Source of the DNA: Mycolicibacterium palauense
Lineage (GTDB): Bacteria > Actinomycetota > Actinomycetes > Mycobacteriales > Mycobacteriaceae
Length of the DNA stretch: 64,000 nucleotides
Direction: 5' to 3'
NCBI RefSeq assembly: GCF_002592005.1
Contig: NZ_NVQF01000018.1
Location: 1 to 64,000 of the forward strand
The notes under the pieces were generated by a model. It made no database searches. It was not told the origin of the DNA and saw only the letters and a program-made list of their open reading frames with translations. The position numbers and the translations under genes are program-made. This document shows positions 29,609-41,354 of the stretch, in pieces. How positions within the stretch are numbered: position 1 is the first letter of the stretch; every line of letters starts with the position of its first letter.

Positions 29609-31681
29609 GTGCCCGATCCAGCGACGTACCGGCCCGCGCCCGGTTCCATCCCGGTCGAGCCCGGCGTGTACCGCTTCCTGGACGTCCACGGGCGGGTCAT
29701 CTACGTGGGCAAGGCCAAGAGCCTGCGCAGCCGGCTGACGTCCTACTTCGCCGATATCGCCGGCCTGCACCCGCGGACGCGGCAGATGGTCACCACGGCC
29801 GCCAAGGTGGAGTGGACGGTGGTCAACACCGAGGTCGAGGCGCTGCAGCTGGAGTACAACTGGATCAAGGAGTTCGATCCGCGCTTCAACGTCCGCTACC
29901 GCGACGACAAGTCCTACCCGGTGCTGGCGGTCACGCTCAACGAGGAGTATCCGCGGTTGTTCGTCTACCGCGGACCACGCCGCAAGGGCGTGCGTTACTT
30001 CGGTCCGTACTCCCACGCCTGGGCCATCCGCGAAACGCTGGATCTGCTCACCCGGGTCTTTCCGGCGCGAACCTGCTCCAACGGAGTCTTCAAGCGGCAC
30101 AGCCAGATCGGCAGGCCCTGTCTGCTGGGATACATCGACAAGTGTTCGGCGCCCTGTGTGGGTCGGGTGAGTGCCGAACAACACCGCAGGATCGTCGAGG
30201 ACTTCTGCGACTTTCTGTCCGGCAAGACCGACAGGTTCGCCCGCGAACTCGAACAGCGGATGAACTCCGCCGCCGAGCAACTGGACTTCGAGAACGCCGC
30301 GCGGCTGCGCGACGACCTCTCGGCGCTGCGCCGGGCCCTGGAGAAGCAGGCGGTGGTGCTCGGTGACGGCACCGACGCCGACGTGATGGCGTTCGCCGAG
30401 GACGAATTGGAGGCCGCGGTCCAGGTGTTCCACGTCCGCGGCGGCAGGGTCCGCGGCCAGCGCGGGTGGGTGATCGAAAAACCAAGCGAGCCAAGAGGAC
30501 CCGGAGAGGTAGACGCGGCCGCGGCGGCCTCTGCGCAGCTGGTCGAGCAGTTTCTCACCCAGTTCTACGGTGAGCAGGCCGACCTCGGCGGGGCGGCCGA
30601 CGAGGCCACCGCTCCAGTGCCCCGCGAGGTCCTGGTGCCCTGCCTGCCGCCCAACGCCGAGGAGGTCGCCGCGTGGCTCGGTGGGCTGCGCGGGGCCAAG
30701 GTGACCCTGCGGGTGCCGCAACGCGGCGACAAGCGCGCCCTGGCCGAAACCGTGCACCGTAACGCGGTGGAGGCGCTGCAACAGCACAAGCTGCGCCGGG
30801 CCGGCGACTTCAACGCCAGATCGGCTGCCCTGCAGAGCATCCAGGATGCCCTCGGGCTGCAGGATGCGCCGCTGCGCATCGAGTGCGTGGACATCAGCCA
30901 TGTCCAGGGCACCGATGTGGTCGCCTCGCTGGTGGTGTTCGAGGACGGCCTGCCGCGCAAGTCCGACTACCGGCACTACTCGATCAAGGAGGCCGCGGGC
31001 GAGGGGCGCTCCGATGACGTGGCGTCCATCGCCGAGGTCACCAGGCGCAGGTTCTGGCGGCACGTCCACGACGGCGGGCAGACCGCGCCGGAGCCTCCGC
31101 CCGATGCCGAGCCCGGCTCGGCTGTTCCTGATGCCGTCGACCCGGCCCCGCCCCCGCAGCGTCCGCGCCGGTTCGCCTATCCCCCCAATCTCTACGTGGT
31201 CGACGGCGGGGCGCCGCAGGTCAACGCCGCCGCGGGTGTGCTGGAGGAACTCGGGGTCACCGACGTCGCGGTGATCGGGCTGGCCAAGCGTCTGGAAGAG
31301 GTGTGGGTGCCGGGTGAGCCGGACCCGCTGATCATGCCGCGCAACAGCGAAGGTCTCTACCTGCTGCAGCGGATCCGAGACGAGGCACATCGATTCGCCA
31401 TCACCTTCCACCGCAGCAAGCGCTCGAAGCGCATGACGGCCTCGGCCCTGGACGCGGTGCCGGGCCTGGGCGAGCAGCGGCGCCGGGCGCTGGTCAGCCA
31501 CTTCGGGTCGGTGGCGCGTCTCAAGCAGGCCACGGTGGAGGAGATCACCGCCGTGCCGGGGATCGGTGTCACGACCGCCACCGCGGTGCTGCAGGCGCTG
31601 GGCGGCGGGCAATCGGAGCGATCCCCCGCACCGGTCACCGGCGTGGGCGAAGATGAGACCGCTGAACGGGCATCGGGATGA
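29609..31681 (+). CDS. uvrC: Excinuclease ABC subunit C
   Basis: The 690-residue nuclease makes both incisions in UvrABC nucleotide excision repair. Order of domains: GIY-YIG ([20 protein letters not shown]), a Cys-rich region (ACC near [17 protein letters not shown]), the UvrBC motif ([20 protein letters not shown]), an RNase H-like nuclease ([13 protein letters not shown] ... [13 protein letters not shown]) and a C-terminal helix-hairpin-helix pair ([25 protein letters not shown]). A Pro-rich insert of about 30 residues ([13 protein letters not shown] region) splits the nuclease domain, a low-complexity loop that lengthens the protein. GTG start. Overlaps rapZ by 4 bases. Confidence 0.96.
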   Translation: MPDPATYRPAPGSIPVEPGVYRFLDVHGRVIYVGKAKSLRSRLTSYFADIAGLHPRTRQMVTTAAKVEWTVVNTEVEALQLEYNWIKEFDPRFNVRYRDDKSYPVLAVTLNEEYPRLFVYRGPRRKGVRYFGPYSHAWAIRETLDLLTRVFPARTCSNGVFKRHSQIGRPCLLGYIDKCSAPCVGRVSAEQHRRIVEDFCDFLSGKTDRFARELEQRMNSAAEQLDFENAARLRDDLSALRRALEKQAVVLGDGTDADVMAFAEDELEAAVQVFHVRGGRVRGQRGWVIEKPSEPRGPGEVDAAAAASAQLVEQFLTQFYGEQADLGGAADEATAPVPREVLVPCLPPNAEEVAAWLGGLRGAKVTLRVPQRGDKRALAETVHRNAVEALQQHKLRRAGDFNARSAALQSIQDALGLQDAPLRIECVDISHVQGTDVVASLVVFEDGLPRKSDYRHYSIKEAAGEGRSDDVASIAEVTRRRFWRHVHDGGQTAPEPPPDAEPGSAVPDAVDPAPPPQRPRRFAYPPNLYVVDGGAPQVNAAAGVLEELGVTDVAVIGLAKRLEEVWVPGEPDPLIMPRNSEGLYLLQRIRDEAHRFAITFHRSKRSKRMTASALDAVPGLGEQRRRALVSHFGSVARLKQATVEEITAVPGIGVTTATAVLQALGGGQSERSPAPVTGVGEDETAERASG

Positions 31682-32616
31682 CGGACGGAACGGAGAACGT
31701 GGCACCACGCAGCGCCCACAACCCCGGGGCGGAACCCGCGGGCGGACCCGAGCCGGGAATCGACGTGGTGCTGGTCACCGGGCTCTCCGGTGCCGGCCGC
31801 GGGACCGCGGCCAAGGTTCTGGAGGATCTCGGCTGGTATGTCGCCGACAACCTGCCGCCGGAGCTGATCGCCAGGATGGTCGACCTGGGCCTGGCCGCCG
31901 GCTCGCGTATCACACAGCTGGCCGTGGTGATGGACGCCCGCTCGAAGGGGTTCACCGGCGACCTGGACTCGGTGCGCACCGAGTTGGCCACCCGCGGGAT
32001 CGCGCCGCGGGTGTTGTTCATGGACGCCTCCGACGACATCCTGGTGCGGCGCTACGAGCAGAACCGGCGCAGTCACCCGCTGCAGGGGGACATGACCCTG
32101 GCCGAGGGCATCGCGGCCGAACGGGCGATGCTGGCCCCGGTGCGGGCCGGGGCGGACGTGGTGATCGACACCTCGAACCTGCCGGTGCCGCAACTGCGCG
32201 CCGGCATCGAACAGGTCTTCGGCGGCGAGAGTGCACCGCAGACCAGCGTCACCGTCGAATCCTTCGGATTCAAATACGGGCTGCCGATGGATTCCGACAT
32301 GGTGATGGATGTGCGCTTCCTGCCCAATCCGCACTGGATCGACGAACTGCGTCCGCACAGCGGCCAGCACCCCGCGGTGCGTGACTACGTCCTTGGCCAA
32401 CCGGGCGCGGCGCGGTTCCTGCAGACCTACCATGAACTGCTGGGCCTGGTTGTCGAGGGCTATCGGCGGGAGGGTAAGCGTTACATGACGGTGGCCATCG
32501 GGTGCACCGGCGGCAAGCATCGCAGCGTCGCCATCGCGGAGGCGCTCGCGCAACGGCTGCAGTCCGGGGACCGGCTGGCGGTGCGGGTGCTGCACCGGGA
32601 TCTGGGCCGCGAATGA
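31678..32616 (+). CDS. rapZ: RNase adapter RapZ-type nucleotide-binding protein
   Basis: A 312-residue protein with N-terminal P-loop [14 protein letters not shown], a middle [18 protein letters not shown] segment and the C-terminal RapZ domain ([34 protein letters not shown]). In enterobacteria RapZ directs RNase E to a glucosamine sRNA; the actinobacterial role is less clear. It forms the conserved uvrC-rapZ-yvcK-whiA cluster, with ATGA overlaps to both neighbours. Confidence 0.95.
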   Translation: MTDGTENVAPRSAHNPGAEPAGGPEPGIDVVLVTGLSGAGRGTAAKVLEDLGWYVADNLPPELIARMVDLGLAAGSRITQLAVVMDARSKGFTGDLDSVRTELATRGIAPRVLFMDASDDILVRRYEQNRRSHPLQGDMTLAEGIAAERAMLAPVRAGADVVIDTSNLPVPQLRAGIEQVFGGESAPQTSVTVESFGFKYGLPMDSDMVMDVRFLPNPHWIDELRPHSGQHPAVRDYVLGQPGAARFLQTYHELLGLVVEGYRREGKRYMTVAIGCTGGKHRSVAIAEALAQRLQSGDRLAVRVLHRDLGRE

Positions 32617-33647
32617 GTCATCGCATCGTGGCTCTCGGTGGCGGGCACGGCCTCTACGCCACCCTGTCGGCGGCGCGCCGGCTCACGCCCTATGTGACGG
32701 CCGTGGTCACCGTCGCCGACGACGGCGGATCCTCCGGGCGGCTGCGCGGCGAGCTGGACATCATTCCGCCCGGCGACCTGCGAATGGCGTTGGCCGCGTT
32801 GGCCTCCGACAGCCCGTACGGCAGACTGTGGGCCACCATCATCCAGCACCGGTTCGGGGGCACCGGTGCGCTGGCGGGCCACCCGATCGGCAACCTGATG
32901 CTCGCCGGGCTCAACGAGGTGCTCGGCGACCCGGTGGCCGCGCTCGACGAGCTGGGTCGCGTCCTGGGCGTCAAGGGGCGGGTGCTGCCGATGTGCCCGA
33001 TCGCCCTGCAGATCGAGGCCGACGTCGCCGGGCTGGAGTCGGATCCGCGGATGAGCCGGGTCATTCGCGGCCAGGTGGCCATCGCCACCACCCCGGGCAA
33101 GGTGCGCCGGGTGCGGCTGCTGCCCGGCAATCCGCCGGCCACCCGACAGGCCGTCGACGCGATCATGGCCGCTGACCTGGTGGTGCTCGGTCCGGGCTCG
33201 TGGTTCACCAGCGTGATCCCCCACGTGTTGGTCCCCGAACTCGCCGCGGCGCTGCAGGCCACCCGGGCGCGCCGCGCGCTCGTGCTCAACCTGGCCGACG
33301 AACCGGGGGAGACCGCCGGGTTCTCCGCCGAACGTCATCTGCACGTGCTGTCCCAGCACGCGCCGGATTTCACGGTCAACGACATCATCGTCGACGCGTC
33401 CCGGGTCCCCGCGGAGCGGGAACGCGAACAACTGCGCCGCAGCGCACGGATCCTCGATGCCCAAGTTCAGTTTGCTGACGTGTCCAGACCTGGTACACCT
33501 TTACATGATCCGGCGAAGTTGGCGGCGGCACTGGAGGCGGTGCGCATGCGGGGGGACGTGCCGGTCCCACCCACCGCGCCGACACCGGCACCCGGTGTGG
33601 AGGGACCTACCGTGAACGTACCGAGAGGTGACTACCCGTGGCGATGA
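32613..33647 (+). CDS. YvcK/CuvA-family gluconeogenesis and cell-shape factor
   Basis: A 344-residue member of the YvcK/CofD-like family: [18 protein letters not shown] at the N-terminus, [26 protein letters not shown] and [16 protein letters not shown]. In mycobacteria the homologue (CuvA) localises to growing poles and is needed for normal growth on gluconeogenic carbon. The ATG at 32613 overlaps the rapZ stop; upstream frame is shadow. Overlaps whiA by 10 bases. Confidence 0.93.
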   Translation: MSHRIVALGGGHGLYATLSAARRLTPYVTAVVTVADDGGSSGRLRGELDIIPPGDLRMALAALASDSPYGRLWATIIQHRFGGTGALAGHPIGNLMLAGLNEVLGDPVAALDELGRVLGVKGRVLPMCPIALQIEADVAGLESDPRMSRVIRGQVAIATTPGKVRRVRLLPGNPPATRQAVDAIMAADLVVLGPGSWFTSVIPHVLVPELAAALQATRARRALVLNLADEPGETAGFSAERHLHVLSQHAPDFTVNDIIVDASRVPAEREREQLRRSARILDAQVQFADVSRPGTPLHDPAKLAAALEAVRMRGDVPVPPTAPTPAPGVEGPTVNVPRGDYPWR

Positions 33648-34621
33648 CGGCCGAGGTCAAAGACGAACTGAGCCGATTGGTGGTCAACTCGGTCAGTGCC
33701 CGTCGTGCCGAGGTTGCCGCGCTGCTGCGTTTCGCCGGCGGTCTGCACATCGTCTCCGGGCGGGTGGTCGTGGAGGCCGAGGTCGACCTGGGCATCATCG
33801 CGCGGCGCCTGCGTAAGGACATCTTCGACCTCTACGGCTACAACGCAGTGGTGCATGTGTTGTCCGCCAGCGGTATTCGCAAGAGCACCCGCTATGTGGT
33901 GCGGGTGGCCAAGGACGGCGAGGCGCTGGCCCGCCAGACCGGCCTGCTGGACCTGCGGGGCCGCCCGGTGCGGGGCCTGCCGGCGCAGGTCGTCGGCGGC
34001 AGCGTGTCCGACGCCGAGGCGGCCTGGCGTGGTGCCTTCCTGGCCCACGGTTCCCTGACCGAGCCGGGCAGATCCTCCGCCCTGGAAGTCAGCTGCCCGG
34101 GTCCCGAGGCCGCCCTGGCGCTGGTGGGCGCGGCCCGCCGCCTCGGGGTGAGCGCCAAGGCCAGGGAGGTCCGGGGCGCCGATCGGGTGGTGGTGCGCGA
34201 CGGTGAGGCCATCGGCGCGCTGCTGACCCGGATGGGTGCCCAGGACACCCGGTTGACGTGGGAGGAGCGGCGGATGCGCCGCGAGGTCCGGGCCACCGCC
34301 AATAGGCTGGCGAACTTCGACGACGCCAACCTTCGCCGTTCGGCGCGCGCCGCGGTCGCCGCGGCGGCCCGGGTCGAACGCGCGCTGGAGATCCTCGGTG
34401 ACACCGTTCCCGATCATCTGGCCTCGGCCGGCAAGCTGCGGGTCGAGCACCGACAGGCCTCGCTGGAGGAACTGGGCCGGCTGGCGGATCCCCCGATGAC
34501 GAAAGACGCTGTGGCCGGCCGAATTCGGCGTCTGCTGTCGATGGCGGACCGCAAGGCCAAGCAGGACGGCATCCCCGACACCGAGTCGGCGGTCACGCCG
34601 GATCTTCTCGAGGACACCTGA
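33638..34621 (+). CDS. whiA: WhiA sporulation/cell-division transcription factor
   Basis: A 327-residue WhiA: N-terminal domain related to LAGLIDADG homing endonucleases ([14 protein letters not shown] ... [23 protein letters not shown]) and a C-terminal helix-turn-helix ([20 protein letters not shown]). It lacks nuclease activity in characterised members and controls cell-division genes in Actinobacteria. Last gene of the uvrC cluster; GTG start within the end of the yvcK-like gene. Confidence 0.95.
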   Translation: MAMTAEVKDELSRLVVNSVSARRAEVAALLRFAGGLHIVSGRVVVEAEVDLGIIARRLRKDIFDLYGYNAVVHVLSASGIRKSTRYVVRVAKDGEALARQTGLLDLRGRPVRGLPAQVVGGSVSDAEAAWRGAFLAHGSLTEPGRSSALEVSCPGPEAALALVGAARRLGVSAKAREVRGADRVVVRDGEAIGALLTRMGAQDTRLTWEERRMRREVRATANRLANFDDANLRRSARAAVAAAARVERALEILGDTVPDHLASAGKLRVEHRQASLEELGRLADPPMTKDAVAGRIRRLLSMADRKAKQDGIPDTESAVTPDLLEDT

Positions 34622-34691
34622 GCCGGGGCCGGCCGGCCCCGATGTCCCCGCCGGTGGTGAACCTCTCCGCCACCTCGTCCGTATTCCTAGT

Positions 34692-36134
34692 ATGGACCCG
34701 TTGACCGACCCCCTGAATTCGGCCCTGCGCCGTGCTTCGTCCCGGCTCGCGCCCCCGCCGACGCCGGTGGCGAGCGCGCTGATCCACACCACCGTGCTGG
34801 TGCTGTGGATCTCGCTGTTTCTCCTGGTGTTCGGGCACGGCGGGATCTTCGCGTGGTCGGTCGGGCTGGCCTACCTCGCCTACGACGCCGGCCTGCAGAT
34901 CTTTACCGCGTGGCGTATTTCGCGGATCGTCGACGCGACCCCGGGGTCGACGCCGGAGCCGACCCGGCTCGCGGCGCCCACCACCATCGCAGTGCTGATC
35001 GCCGCCCACAACGAGGTGACCGCGCTGCCGGTCACCCTGACCGGGCTGCTGCGCCAGCACTCGCCGCCGGAGACGATCTACATCGCCGACGACGGCTCCA
35101 CCGACGGCACCGCCGAGATGCTGCGTGACCGCTACGGCCTGGACGAGGGGGCCGTTCGCGTCGAGAACACCACACTGCGGCTGGTCCGGTTGCCGCACGG
35201 TGGAAAAGCCAAGGCGCTCAACGCCGCGCTGCTGCTGGCCACCGAGGACGTGATCATCACGATCGACGCCGACACGGTCGTCGACCCCGCGGCGGTGGCC
35301 GCCGTGCGGCGCGAGTTCGCCGCGGAGCCGGAGCTCGTCGGTATCACCGGCGTCATCACGCCGGTGTGCGCACCCACCAGGACGGGCCGGGTCATGCAGT
35401 GGTTCCAGACCTATGAGTACATCCAGAACTTCCTGGCCCGCCACGCCTGGATGCAGCTGGACTGCCTGCAGCTGATCTCCGGTGCGTTCGCCGGGTTCCG
35501 TCGTCAGGCCGTGGTCGATGTCGGCGGGTTCGACGGGACCTGTCTGGTCGAGGACTACGAACTGGTGGCCCGGATGCAGCGTTACGCCGGTGATCACGGC
35601 CTGCGGTGGCGGTTCCGGGTGGTCGGCGACGCCCAGGCGCGGACCGAGGCGCCCGGATCGGTGCCGGAGTTCCTGCGGCAACGCCGCCGGTGGTTCGGCG
35701 GTTTTCTGCAGACGCAGTGGTGGTACCGGGCGATGGTCGGAGACCGCAGGCTGGGCACGCTGGGCACCGTGATGTTGCCGGTCAAGGCCTTCGACACCGT
35801 GCAGCCGCTCTACGGGCTGACCGCCTTCGCGCTGCTGATCTACTTTCTGGTGAGCGGACGGTCGGACATCCTGGGGCCGATTCTGCTCATCGTCGGAGGC
35901 AAGATCGCCATCGACGTGGTGTTCCAGATCTGGTCGTTGCGCCGGTACCGGCGCTGGGTCAACGACCCGGCCCGCGGCAGTGCCGTGGCCACCGCGGCCG
36001 CCACGCTGGTCGGTCCGCTCAGCTTCCAGCTACTTCTGCAGGCCGGCGCCGCCCTGGGCTGGATCGCCTTCCTCGGTGGAGCCCAGCAATGGGGTTCGGC
36101 CCACCGGTTCGGGATGGCTGCCGACGATCGCTGA
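34692..36134 (+). CDS. Processive family 2 glycosyltransferase, membrane-embedded
   Basis: A 480-residue protein with two N-terminal helices (about 30-75), a cytosolic GT-A domain and three or four C-terminal helices. The processive signature is complete: IAAHNEVTALPVTL, YIADDGSTDGTAE, TIDADTVVDP, VEDYELVARM and FLRQRRRWFGG (R-x-x-R-W form of the Q-x-x-R-W motif). The architecture matches poly-N-acetylglucosamine, hyaluronan and cellulose-type synthases that polymerise and extrude a beta-glycan. Product unknown. It stands alone, starting 70 bases after whiA, and is convergent with the polymerase-domain gene. Confidence 0.88.
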   Translation: MDPLTDPLNSALRRASSRLAPPPTPVASALIHTTVLVLWISLFLLVFGHGGIFAWSVGLAYLAYDAGLQIFTAWRISRIVDATPGSTPEPTRLAAPTTIAVLIAAHNEVTALPVTLTGLLRQHSPPETIYIADDGSTDGTAEMLRDRYGLDEGAVRVENTTLRLVRLPHGGKAKALNAALLLATEDVIITIDADTVVDPAAVAAVRREFAAEPELVGITGVITPVCAPTRTGRVMQWFQTYEYIQNFLARHAWMQLDCLQLISGAFAGFRRQAVVDVGGFDGTCLVEDYELVARMQRYAGDHGLRWRFRVVGDAQARTEAPGSVPEFLRQRRRWFGGFLQTQWWYRAMVGDRRLGTLGTVMLPVKAFDTVQPLYGLTAFALLIYFLVSGRSDILGPILLIVGGKIAIDVVFQIWSLRRYRRWVNDPARGSAVATAAATLVGPLSFQLLLQAGAALGWIAFLGGAQQWGSAHRFGMAADDR

Positions 36135-36178
36135 CGTGCCGGCCGGCATCCCCGGGGGGCCACCGCGGCCGGGCGGGG

Positions 36179-37072
36179 CTAGTGCACGTCGCCGCGAACA
36201 CGTGCCAGCCGGTGGCGTGCCTTGGTCAGGCCCTGGCCGCGCCGGCGCACCCCGTGCCAGGCATCGCCGCGACGGGACAGCCGCGCGCGCACCGAGGCCA
36301 TCGTGTACTCGTCGGGTGTCACCGAATCCACCTCGTACCACTCGATGGGCGTCGACACCGGTGCACCCGGCCGGGCTCGCACGGCGTAGGGCGGCACCAC
36401 GGTCTGCGCGTAGGCGTTCCGCATGATGTCGACGTACACCCGCGACCCGCGCTGGTCGCGACGTTGCTGGACCGTGAGCAACCGGGGCACGCGCTCGGCG
36501 ACGGTCTCGGCCACCTCGCGCGCGAAAGTTCTTGTCCGGTTGAAATTCTCGGTGGGCCGCAGCGGAACCATGATGTGGAACCCGCGCGACCCGCTGGTCT
36601 TGACCCACGAGGTCAGCCCGAGTTCGTGCAGGAACTCACCGAACACCGTGGTGGCCCGCTGTACCAGCGCGATGTCGTCGACCGAGGGGTCCAGGTCGAA
36701 TATCAACTGGTCGGGCATGTCCAGTGCCTTGGTGCGGCTGAGCCAGGTGTGCGGGGTGATGCAGGCCTGGTTGGCCAGGTAGACCAGCGCCTTGGCGCTG
36801 TTGACGACCACCTGTGACTGCAGCCCCTCGGCGGTGTCCACCACGGCGGTGTCCAGCCAGTCGGGGAAGTGGGCGGGCGTGGCTTTCTCGTAGAAACCGG
36901 GTCCGGCCACCCCGTCGGGAAAACGCTGCATGCTGATCGGCCGATCGGTCAGGTAGGGCAGCATCACACCGGCCACCGCGGAGTAGTACTCCGCCAGGTC
37001 ACGCTTGGTGAGGCCCGAATCGGCGAACAGCACCTTGTCGGGCCTGGATAACTCGACGCCTGAAACTGTCAC
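36179..37072 (-). CDS. LigD-type primase-polymerase domain protein
   Basis: A 297-residue stand-alone member of the archaeo-eukaryotic primase-like polymerase family found in LigD. Start ELSRPDKVLF, the metal site QLIFDLDPS, the nucleotide-binding SGSRGFHIMVPL and the late YVDIMRNAYAQTVVPPYAVR with a third acidic residue are all present. Mycobacterial homologues (PolD1/PolD2) add ribo- or deoxyribonucleotides at gaps and ends, and the family works with Ku in end joining; no ligase or Ku gene is nearby. GTG start at 37072. Divergent from gap across a 197-base gap. Confidence 0.92.
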   Translation of the reverse strand: MTVSGVELSRPDKVLFADSGLTKRDLAEYYSAVAGVMLPYLTDRPISMQRFPDGVAGPGFYEKATPAHFPDWLDTAVVDTAEGLQSQVVVNSAKALVYLANQACITPHTWLSRTKALDMPDQLIFDLDPSVDDIALVQRATTVFGEFLHELGLTSWVKTSGSRGFHIMVPLRPTENFNRTRTFAREVAETVAERVPRLLTVQQRRDQRGSRVYVDIMRNAYAQTVVPPYAVRARPGAPVSTPIEWYEVDSVTPDEYTMASVRARLSRRGDAWHGVRRRGQGLTKARHRLARVRGDVH

Positions 37073-37116
37073 CCGCCGCGGATACCCGCAAACTCCGGAT
37101 TTTTAATCCATTGTGA

Positions 37117-38292
<1,176 letters not shown>

Positions 38293-38303
38293 GCGGCCGG
38301 GTC

Positions 38304-39542
38304 ATGGGTGTCAAGACCCTCGATGACCTGCTCGCCGAGGGGGTTGAGGGTCGGGGCGTGCTGGTGCGCTCCGACTTCAACGTTCCGCTCGACGAGAACC
38401 GCACCATCACCGACCCGGGCCGCATCATCGCCTCGGTGCCGACGCTGAAGGCGCTGTCCGACGCCGGTGCCAAGGTGGTGGTGACCGCACACCTGGGCCG
38501 GCCCAAGGGTGCTCCGGACCCCAAGTTCTCGCTGGCGCCGGTCGCCCGGGACCTGGGGGAGCGGCTGGGCCGCCACGTCCAACTGGCCGGCGACGTGGTC
38601 GGGTCCGACGCGCTGGCCCGTGCCGAGGGTCTCACCGACGGCGACATCCTGATGCTGGAGAACATCCGCTTCGACCCGCGCGAGACCAGCAAGGATGAGG
38701 CCGAGCGTCAGGCACTGGCCAGGGCCCTGGTGGAGCTGGTCGGCGGGCCAGGATCGGGGGCGGCCTTCGTCTCCGACGGTTTCGGGGTGGTGCACCGCAA
38801 ACAGGCCTCGGTCTATGACGTCGCCCAACTGCTGCCGAACTACGCCGGAACCTTGGTGGCCGCCGAGGTCAAGGTGCTCGAGCAGCTGACCGAATCCACC
38901 CAACGGCCCTACGCCGTGGTGCTCGGCGGATCGAAGGTCTCCGACAAACTGGCCGTCATCGAGAACCTGGCGACCAAGGCCGACAGCCTGGTCATCGGTG
39001 GTGGTATGTGTTTCACATTCCTTGCCGCACAGGGGCTTTCAGTCGGGTCCTCGCTGTGCCAGGAGGAGATGATCGAGACGTGTAAGAAACTGCTCGACGA
39101 CTACGGCGATGTGATCCACCTCCCGGTGGACGTCGTGGTGGCACCGAAGTTCGCCGCCGACGCGCCGGCCCAGACGGTGCCCGCCGACCGGATCCCCGCG
39201 GACCAGATGGGCCTGGACATCGGCCCGGAGTCGGTGAAGCGGTTCACCGCACTGCTGTCCAACGCCAAGACCGTCTTCTGGAACGGACCGATGGGCGTCT
39301 TCGAGTTCCCGGCCTTCGCGGCCGGGACGAAGGGGGTCGCCGAGGCCATCATCGGCGCCACCGCCAAGGGGGCGTTCAGCGTGGTGGGTGGCGGCGATTC
39401 GGCCGCCGCGGTGCGCCAGCTCGGGCTCGACGAAGACGGTTTCAGCCACATCTCCACCGGTGGCGGCGCATCCCTGGAATACCTGGAGGGCAAGACACTG
39501 CCCGGCATCGACGTCCTGGAGTCTGAGAACAATGGCACGTAA
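38304..39542 (+). CDS. pgk: Phosphoglycerate kinase
   Basis: The 412-residue kinase transfers phosphate from 1,3-bisphosphoglycerate to ADP. Conserved [41 protein letters not shown] and the C-terminal nucleotide-loop region [15 protein letters not shown] are present. ATG 38304, twelve bases after gap; a longer open frame runs through gap but is a shadow. It overlaps tpi by 11 bases. Confidence 0.98.
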   Translation: MGVKTLDDLLAEGVEGRGVLVRSDFNVPLDENRTITDPGRIIASVPTLKALSDAGAKVVVTAHLGRPKGAPDPKFSLAPVARDLGERLGRHVQLAGDVVGSDALARAEGLTDGDILMLENIRFDPRETSKDEAERQALARALVELVGGPGSGAAFVSDGFGVVHRKQASVYDVAQLLPNYAGTLVAAEVKVLEQLTESTQRPYAVVLGGSKVSDKLAVIENLATKADSLVIGGGMCFTFLAAQGLSVGSSLCQEEMIETCKKLLDDYGDVIHLPVDVVVAPKFAADAPAQTVPADRIPADQMGLDIGPESVKRFTALLSNAKTVFWNGPMGVFEFPAFAAGTKGVAEAIIGATAKGAFSVVGGGDSAAAVRQLGLDEDGFSHISTGGGASLEYLEGKTLPGIDVLESENNGT

Positions 39543-40317
39543 GCCGCTCATCGCGGGTAACTGGAAGATGAACCTCAACCACTTCGAGGCCATCGCTCTG
39601 GTGCAGAAGATCGCCTTCTCCCTGCCCGACAAGTACTTCGACAAGGTCGACGTCACCGTCATCCCGCCGTTCACCGACCTGCGTAGCGTGCAGACCCTGG
39701 TCGACGGTGACAAGCTGCGGCTGACCTACGGTGCCCAGGACCTCTCCCAGCACGATTCGGGCGCCTACACCGGCGACGTCAGCGGGGCGTTCCTGGCCAA
39801 ACTGGGCTGCACCTATGTCGTCGTCGGGCATTCCGAGCGGCGCACCTACCACCACGAGGACGACGCCCTGGTGGCCGCCAAGGCCGCCGCGGCGCTCAAG
39901 CACGAGCTCATCCCGATCGTCTGCATCGGGGAGGGCCTCGACGTGCGCGAGGCAGGCCAGCACGTCGACTACAACGTCGCGCAGCTGCGGGGCTCGTTGG
40001 CGGGGCTGTCCGCCGAACAGATCGCCACGGTGGTCATCGCCTACGAACCGGTCTGGGCCATCGGCACCGGCCGGGTGGCCAGCGCCGCCGACGCCCAGGA
40101 GGTGTGCGCGGCGATTCGCGCCGAACTCGCGGAATTGGCCTCCCCGGCGGTGGCCGACGCGGTACGCGTGCTCTACGGCGGCTCGGTCAACGCCAAGAAC
40201 GTCGGCGAGATCGTCGGCCAGGACGACGTCGACGGCGCGCTGGTCGGCGGAGCCTCCCTCGACGGTGAGCAGTTCGCGATGCTCTCGGCCATCGCCGCGG
40301 GCGGACCCCTGCCCTGA
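39532..40317 (+). CDS. tpiA: Triosephosphate isomerase
   Basis: The 261-residue TIM barrel interconverts dihydroxyacetone phosphate and glyceraldehyde 3-phosphate. Start [14 protein letters not shown] with catalytic Lys, VVVGHSERR with catalytic His, [12 protein letters not shown] with catalytic Glu and YGGSVNAKN phosphate loop. ATG 39532 lies inside the end of pgk. Dihydroxyacetone phosphate is also the presumed substrate of the GriI-type aldolase in the island. Confidence 0.98.
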   Translation: MARKPLIAGNWKMNLNHFEAIALVQKIAFSLPDKYFDKVDVTVIPPFTDLRSVQTLVDGDKLRLTYGAQDLSQHDSGAYTGDVSGAFLAKLGCTYVVVGHSERRTYHHEDDALVAAKAAAALKHELIPIVCIGEGLDVREAGQHVDYNVAQLRGSLAGLSAEQIATVVIAYEPVWAIGTGRVASAADAQEVCAAIRAELAELASPAVADAVRVLYGGSVNAKNVGEIVGQDDVDGALVGGASLDGEQFAMLSAIAAGGPLP

Positions 40318-40321
40318 GAGC

Positions 40322-40426
40322 CGGCCGGGGTCTTCTGGCCGAGCACGGCCGGGGTCTTCTGGCCGAGCACGGCCGGGGTCTTCTGGCCGAGCACGGCCGG
40401 GGTCTTCTGGCCGAGCACGGCCGGGG
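40322..40426. repeat. 24-bp tandem repeat between tpiA and secG
   Basis: Four perfect copies of a 24-bp unit (CGGCCGGGGTCTTCTGGCCG followed by AGCA) run 40322-40417, with nine bases of a fifth copy to 40426. Each unit carries CGGCC and GGCCG arms that can pair within a copy or between copies. It starts four bases after the tpiA stop and may end transcripts or vary in number between strains. Confidence 0.95.
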
Positions 40427-40468
40427 CGGTGCACCGCCACACCGGGCCCACCAGGTACCCTGACGACT

Positions 40469-40705
40469 ATGGAGTTGGCCCTCGAGATCATCCTGGTGGT
40501 CACCAGCGTGCTGGTGGTGCTGCTGGTGCTGCTGCACCGTGCCAAGGGTGGTGGGCTCTCGTCGCTGTTCGGCGGCGGTGTCCAGTCCAGCCTGTCGGGG
40601 TCCACGGTGGTCGAGAAGAACCTCGACCGGCTGACCCTGTTCGTCACGGGCATCTGGCTGGTCTCCATCATCGGGATGGGCCTGCAGATCAAGTACGGCG
40701 CCTGA
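40469..40705 (+). CDS. secG: Preprotein translocase subunit SecG
   Basis: A 78-residue membrane protein with two helices (ALEIILVVTSVLVVLLVLLH and LTLFVTGIWLVSIIGMGLQI) joined by a Gly/Ser-rich cytosolic loop (GGGLSSLFGGG). This is the typical actinobacterial SecG, an accessory subunit of SecYEG. Its place after tpi is conserved in mycobacteria. Confidence 0.95.
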   Translation: MELALEIILVVTSVLVVLLVLLHRAKGGGLSSLFGGGVQSSLSGSTVVEKNLDRLTLFVTGIWLVSIIGMGLQIKYGA

Positions 40706-40751
40706 CGCCGGACACGCAGCCTTCGGCCTCCTTCGGCCTCGAGTCTCTGAG

Positions 40752-41171
40752 ATGGGCGGGCCGGCGGATCCCCGACAGCCACCGGGCCAGTTTCTGGCTT
40801 TCAGCGCCCACTACTGCCCGCTGGCGCTGATGCTGGCGCTGACGCCGCCCACGGTGGCGGTCAACGGCCATCCGGTCGCGACCAACGGATGGGGCCGCAC
40901 CCTGATTCCGGTGTGGCCGGGCGCCACACACGTGCACGTACACGTGCCCTACCTGTTGCCGCCGCGCATCGGCCCGGCCGACTGCACCGTGGCGATCGCC
41001 CCCGGCCAGACCGTGGCGCTCGAATACCGGGCGCCGCTGTGGTCGTTCGGCCGCGGCAGCCTGGGGCCACCGCCACAGCCCTACAACGGTGCCCGCGTGG
41101 CGGTGGGGCTGTTGGTGGCCGCCCTGGTGATCCTGGCGATCGGGCTGGCGGTCGTTCTGGTCAGTAGCTGA
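40752..41171 (+). CDS. Small membrane protein of unknown function
   Basis: A 139-residue protein I do not recognise by name. Residues 15-110 form a soluble, His-, Pro- and Val-rich beta-type domain (VAVNGHPVATNGWGRTLIPV, HVHVHVPYLLPP), and the C-terminus is a membrane segment (VAVGLLVAALVILAIGLAVVLV), giving a tail-anchored layout. The N-terminal domain resembles the small mycobacterial proteins found between secG and ppc. Its stop lies at the beginning of a 12-bp periodic repeat. Confidence 0.65.
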   Translation: MGGPADPRQPPGQFLAFSAHYCPLALMLALTPPTVAVNGHPVATNGWGRTLIPVWPGATHVHVHVPYLLPPRIGPADCTVAIAPGQTVALEYRAPLWSFGRGSLGPPPQPYNGARVAVGLLVAALVILAIGLAVVLVSS

Positions 41172-41246
41172 TCCGCTGCCTGATCCCTGGGCTGATCCCT
41201 GGGCTGATCCGTGGTCTGATCGTGCGGGTTGATCGTGGGGTTGATC
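41169..41246. repeat. Degenerate 12-bp periodic repeat upstream of ppc
   Basis: TGATC recurs at 41169, 41181, 41193, 41205, 41217, 41230 and 41242, almost exactly every 12 bases, with CCTGGGC-like sequence between early copies. The first copy includes the stop codon of the upstream gene. The array ends about 110 bases before ppc. It has no obvious protein-binding match that I know. Confidence 0.8.
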
Positions 41247-41354
41247 GGCGGCCGAGGGGACACCCACCGGGGACGCTGCCCTCCGTGGCGCCGCGGGCAC
41301 CGGCGCGGTCGACCTCGCCCTGCAGCCTCAATCCGGCTCGCCGATACTTGGTGG

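Noticed and set aside
40322..40426. Possible CRISPR array
   Set aside because: Four directly abutting 24-mers without spacers.
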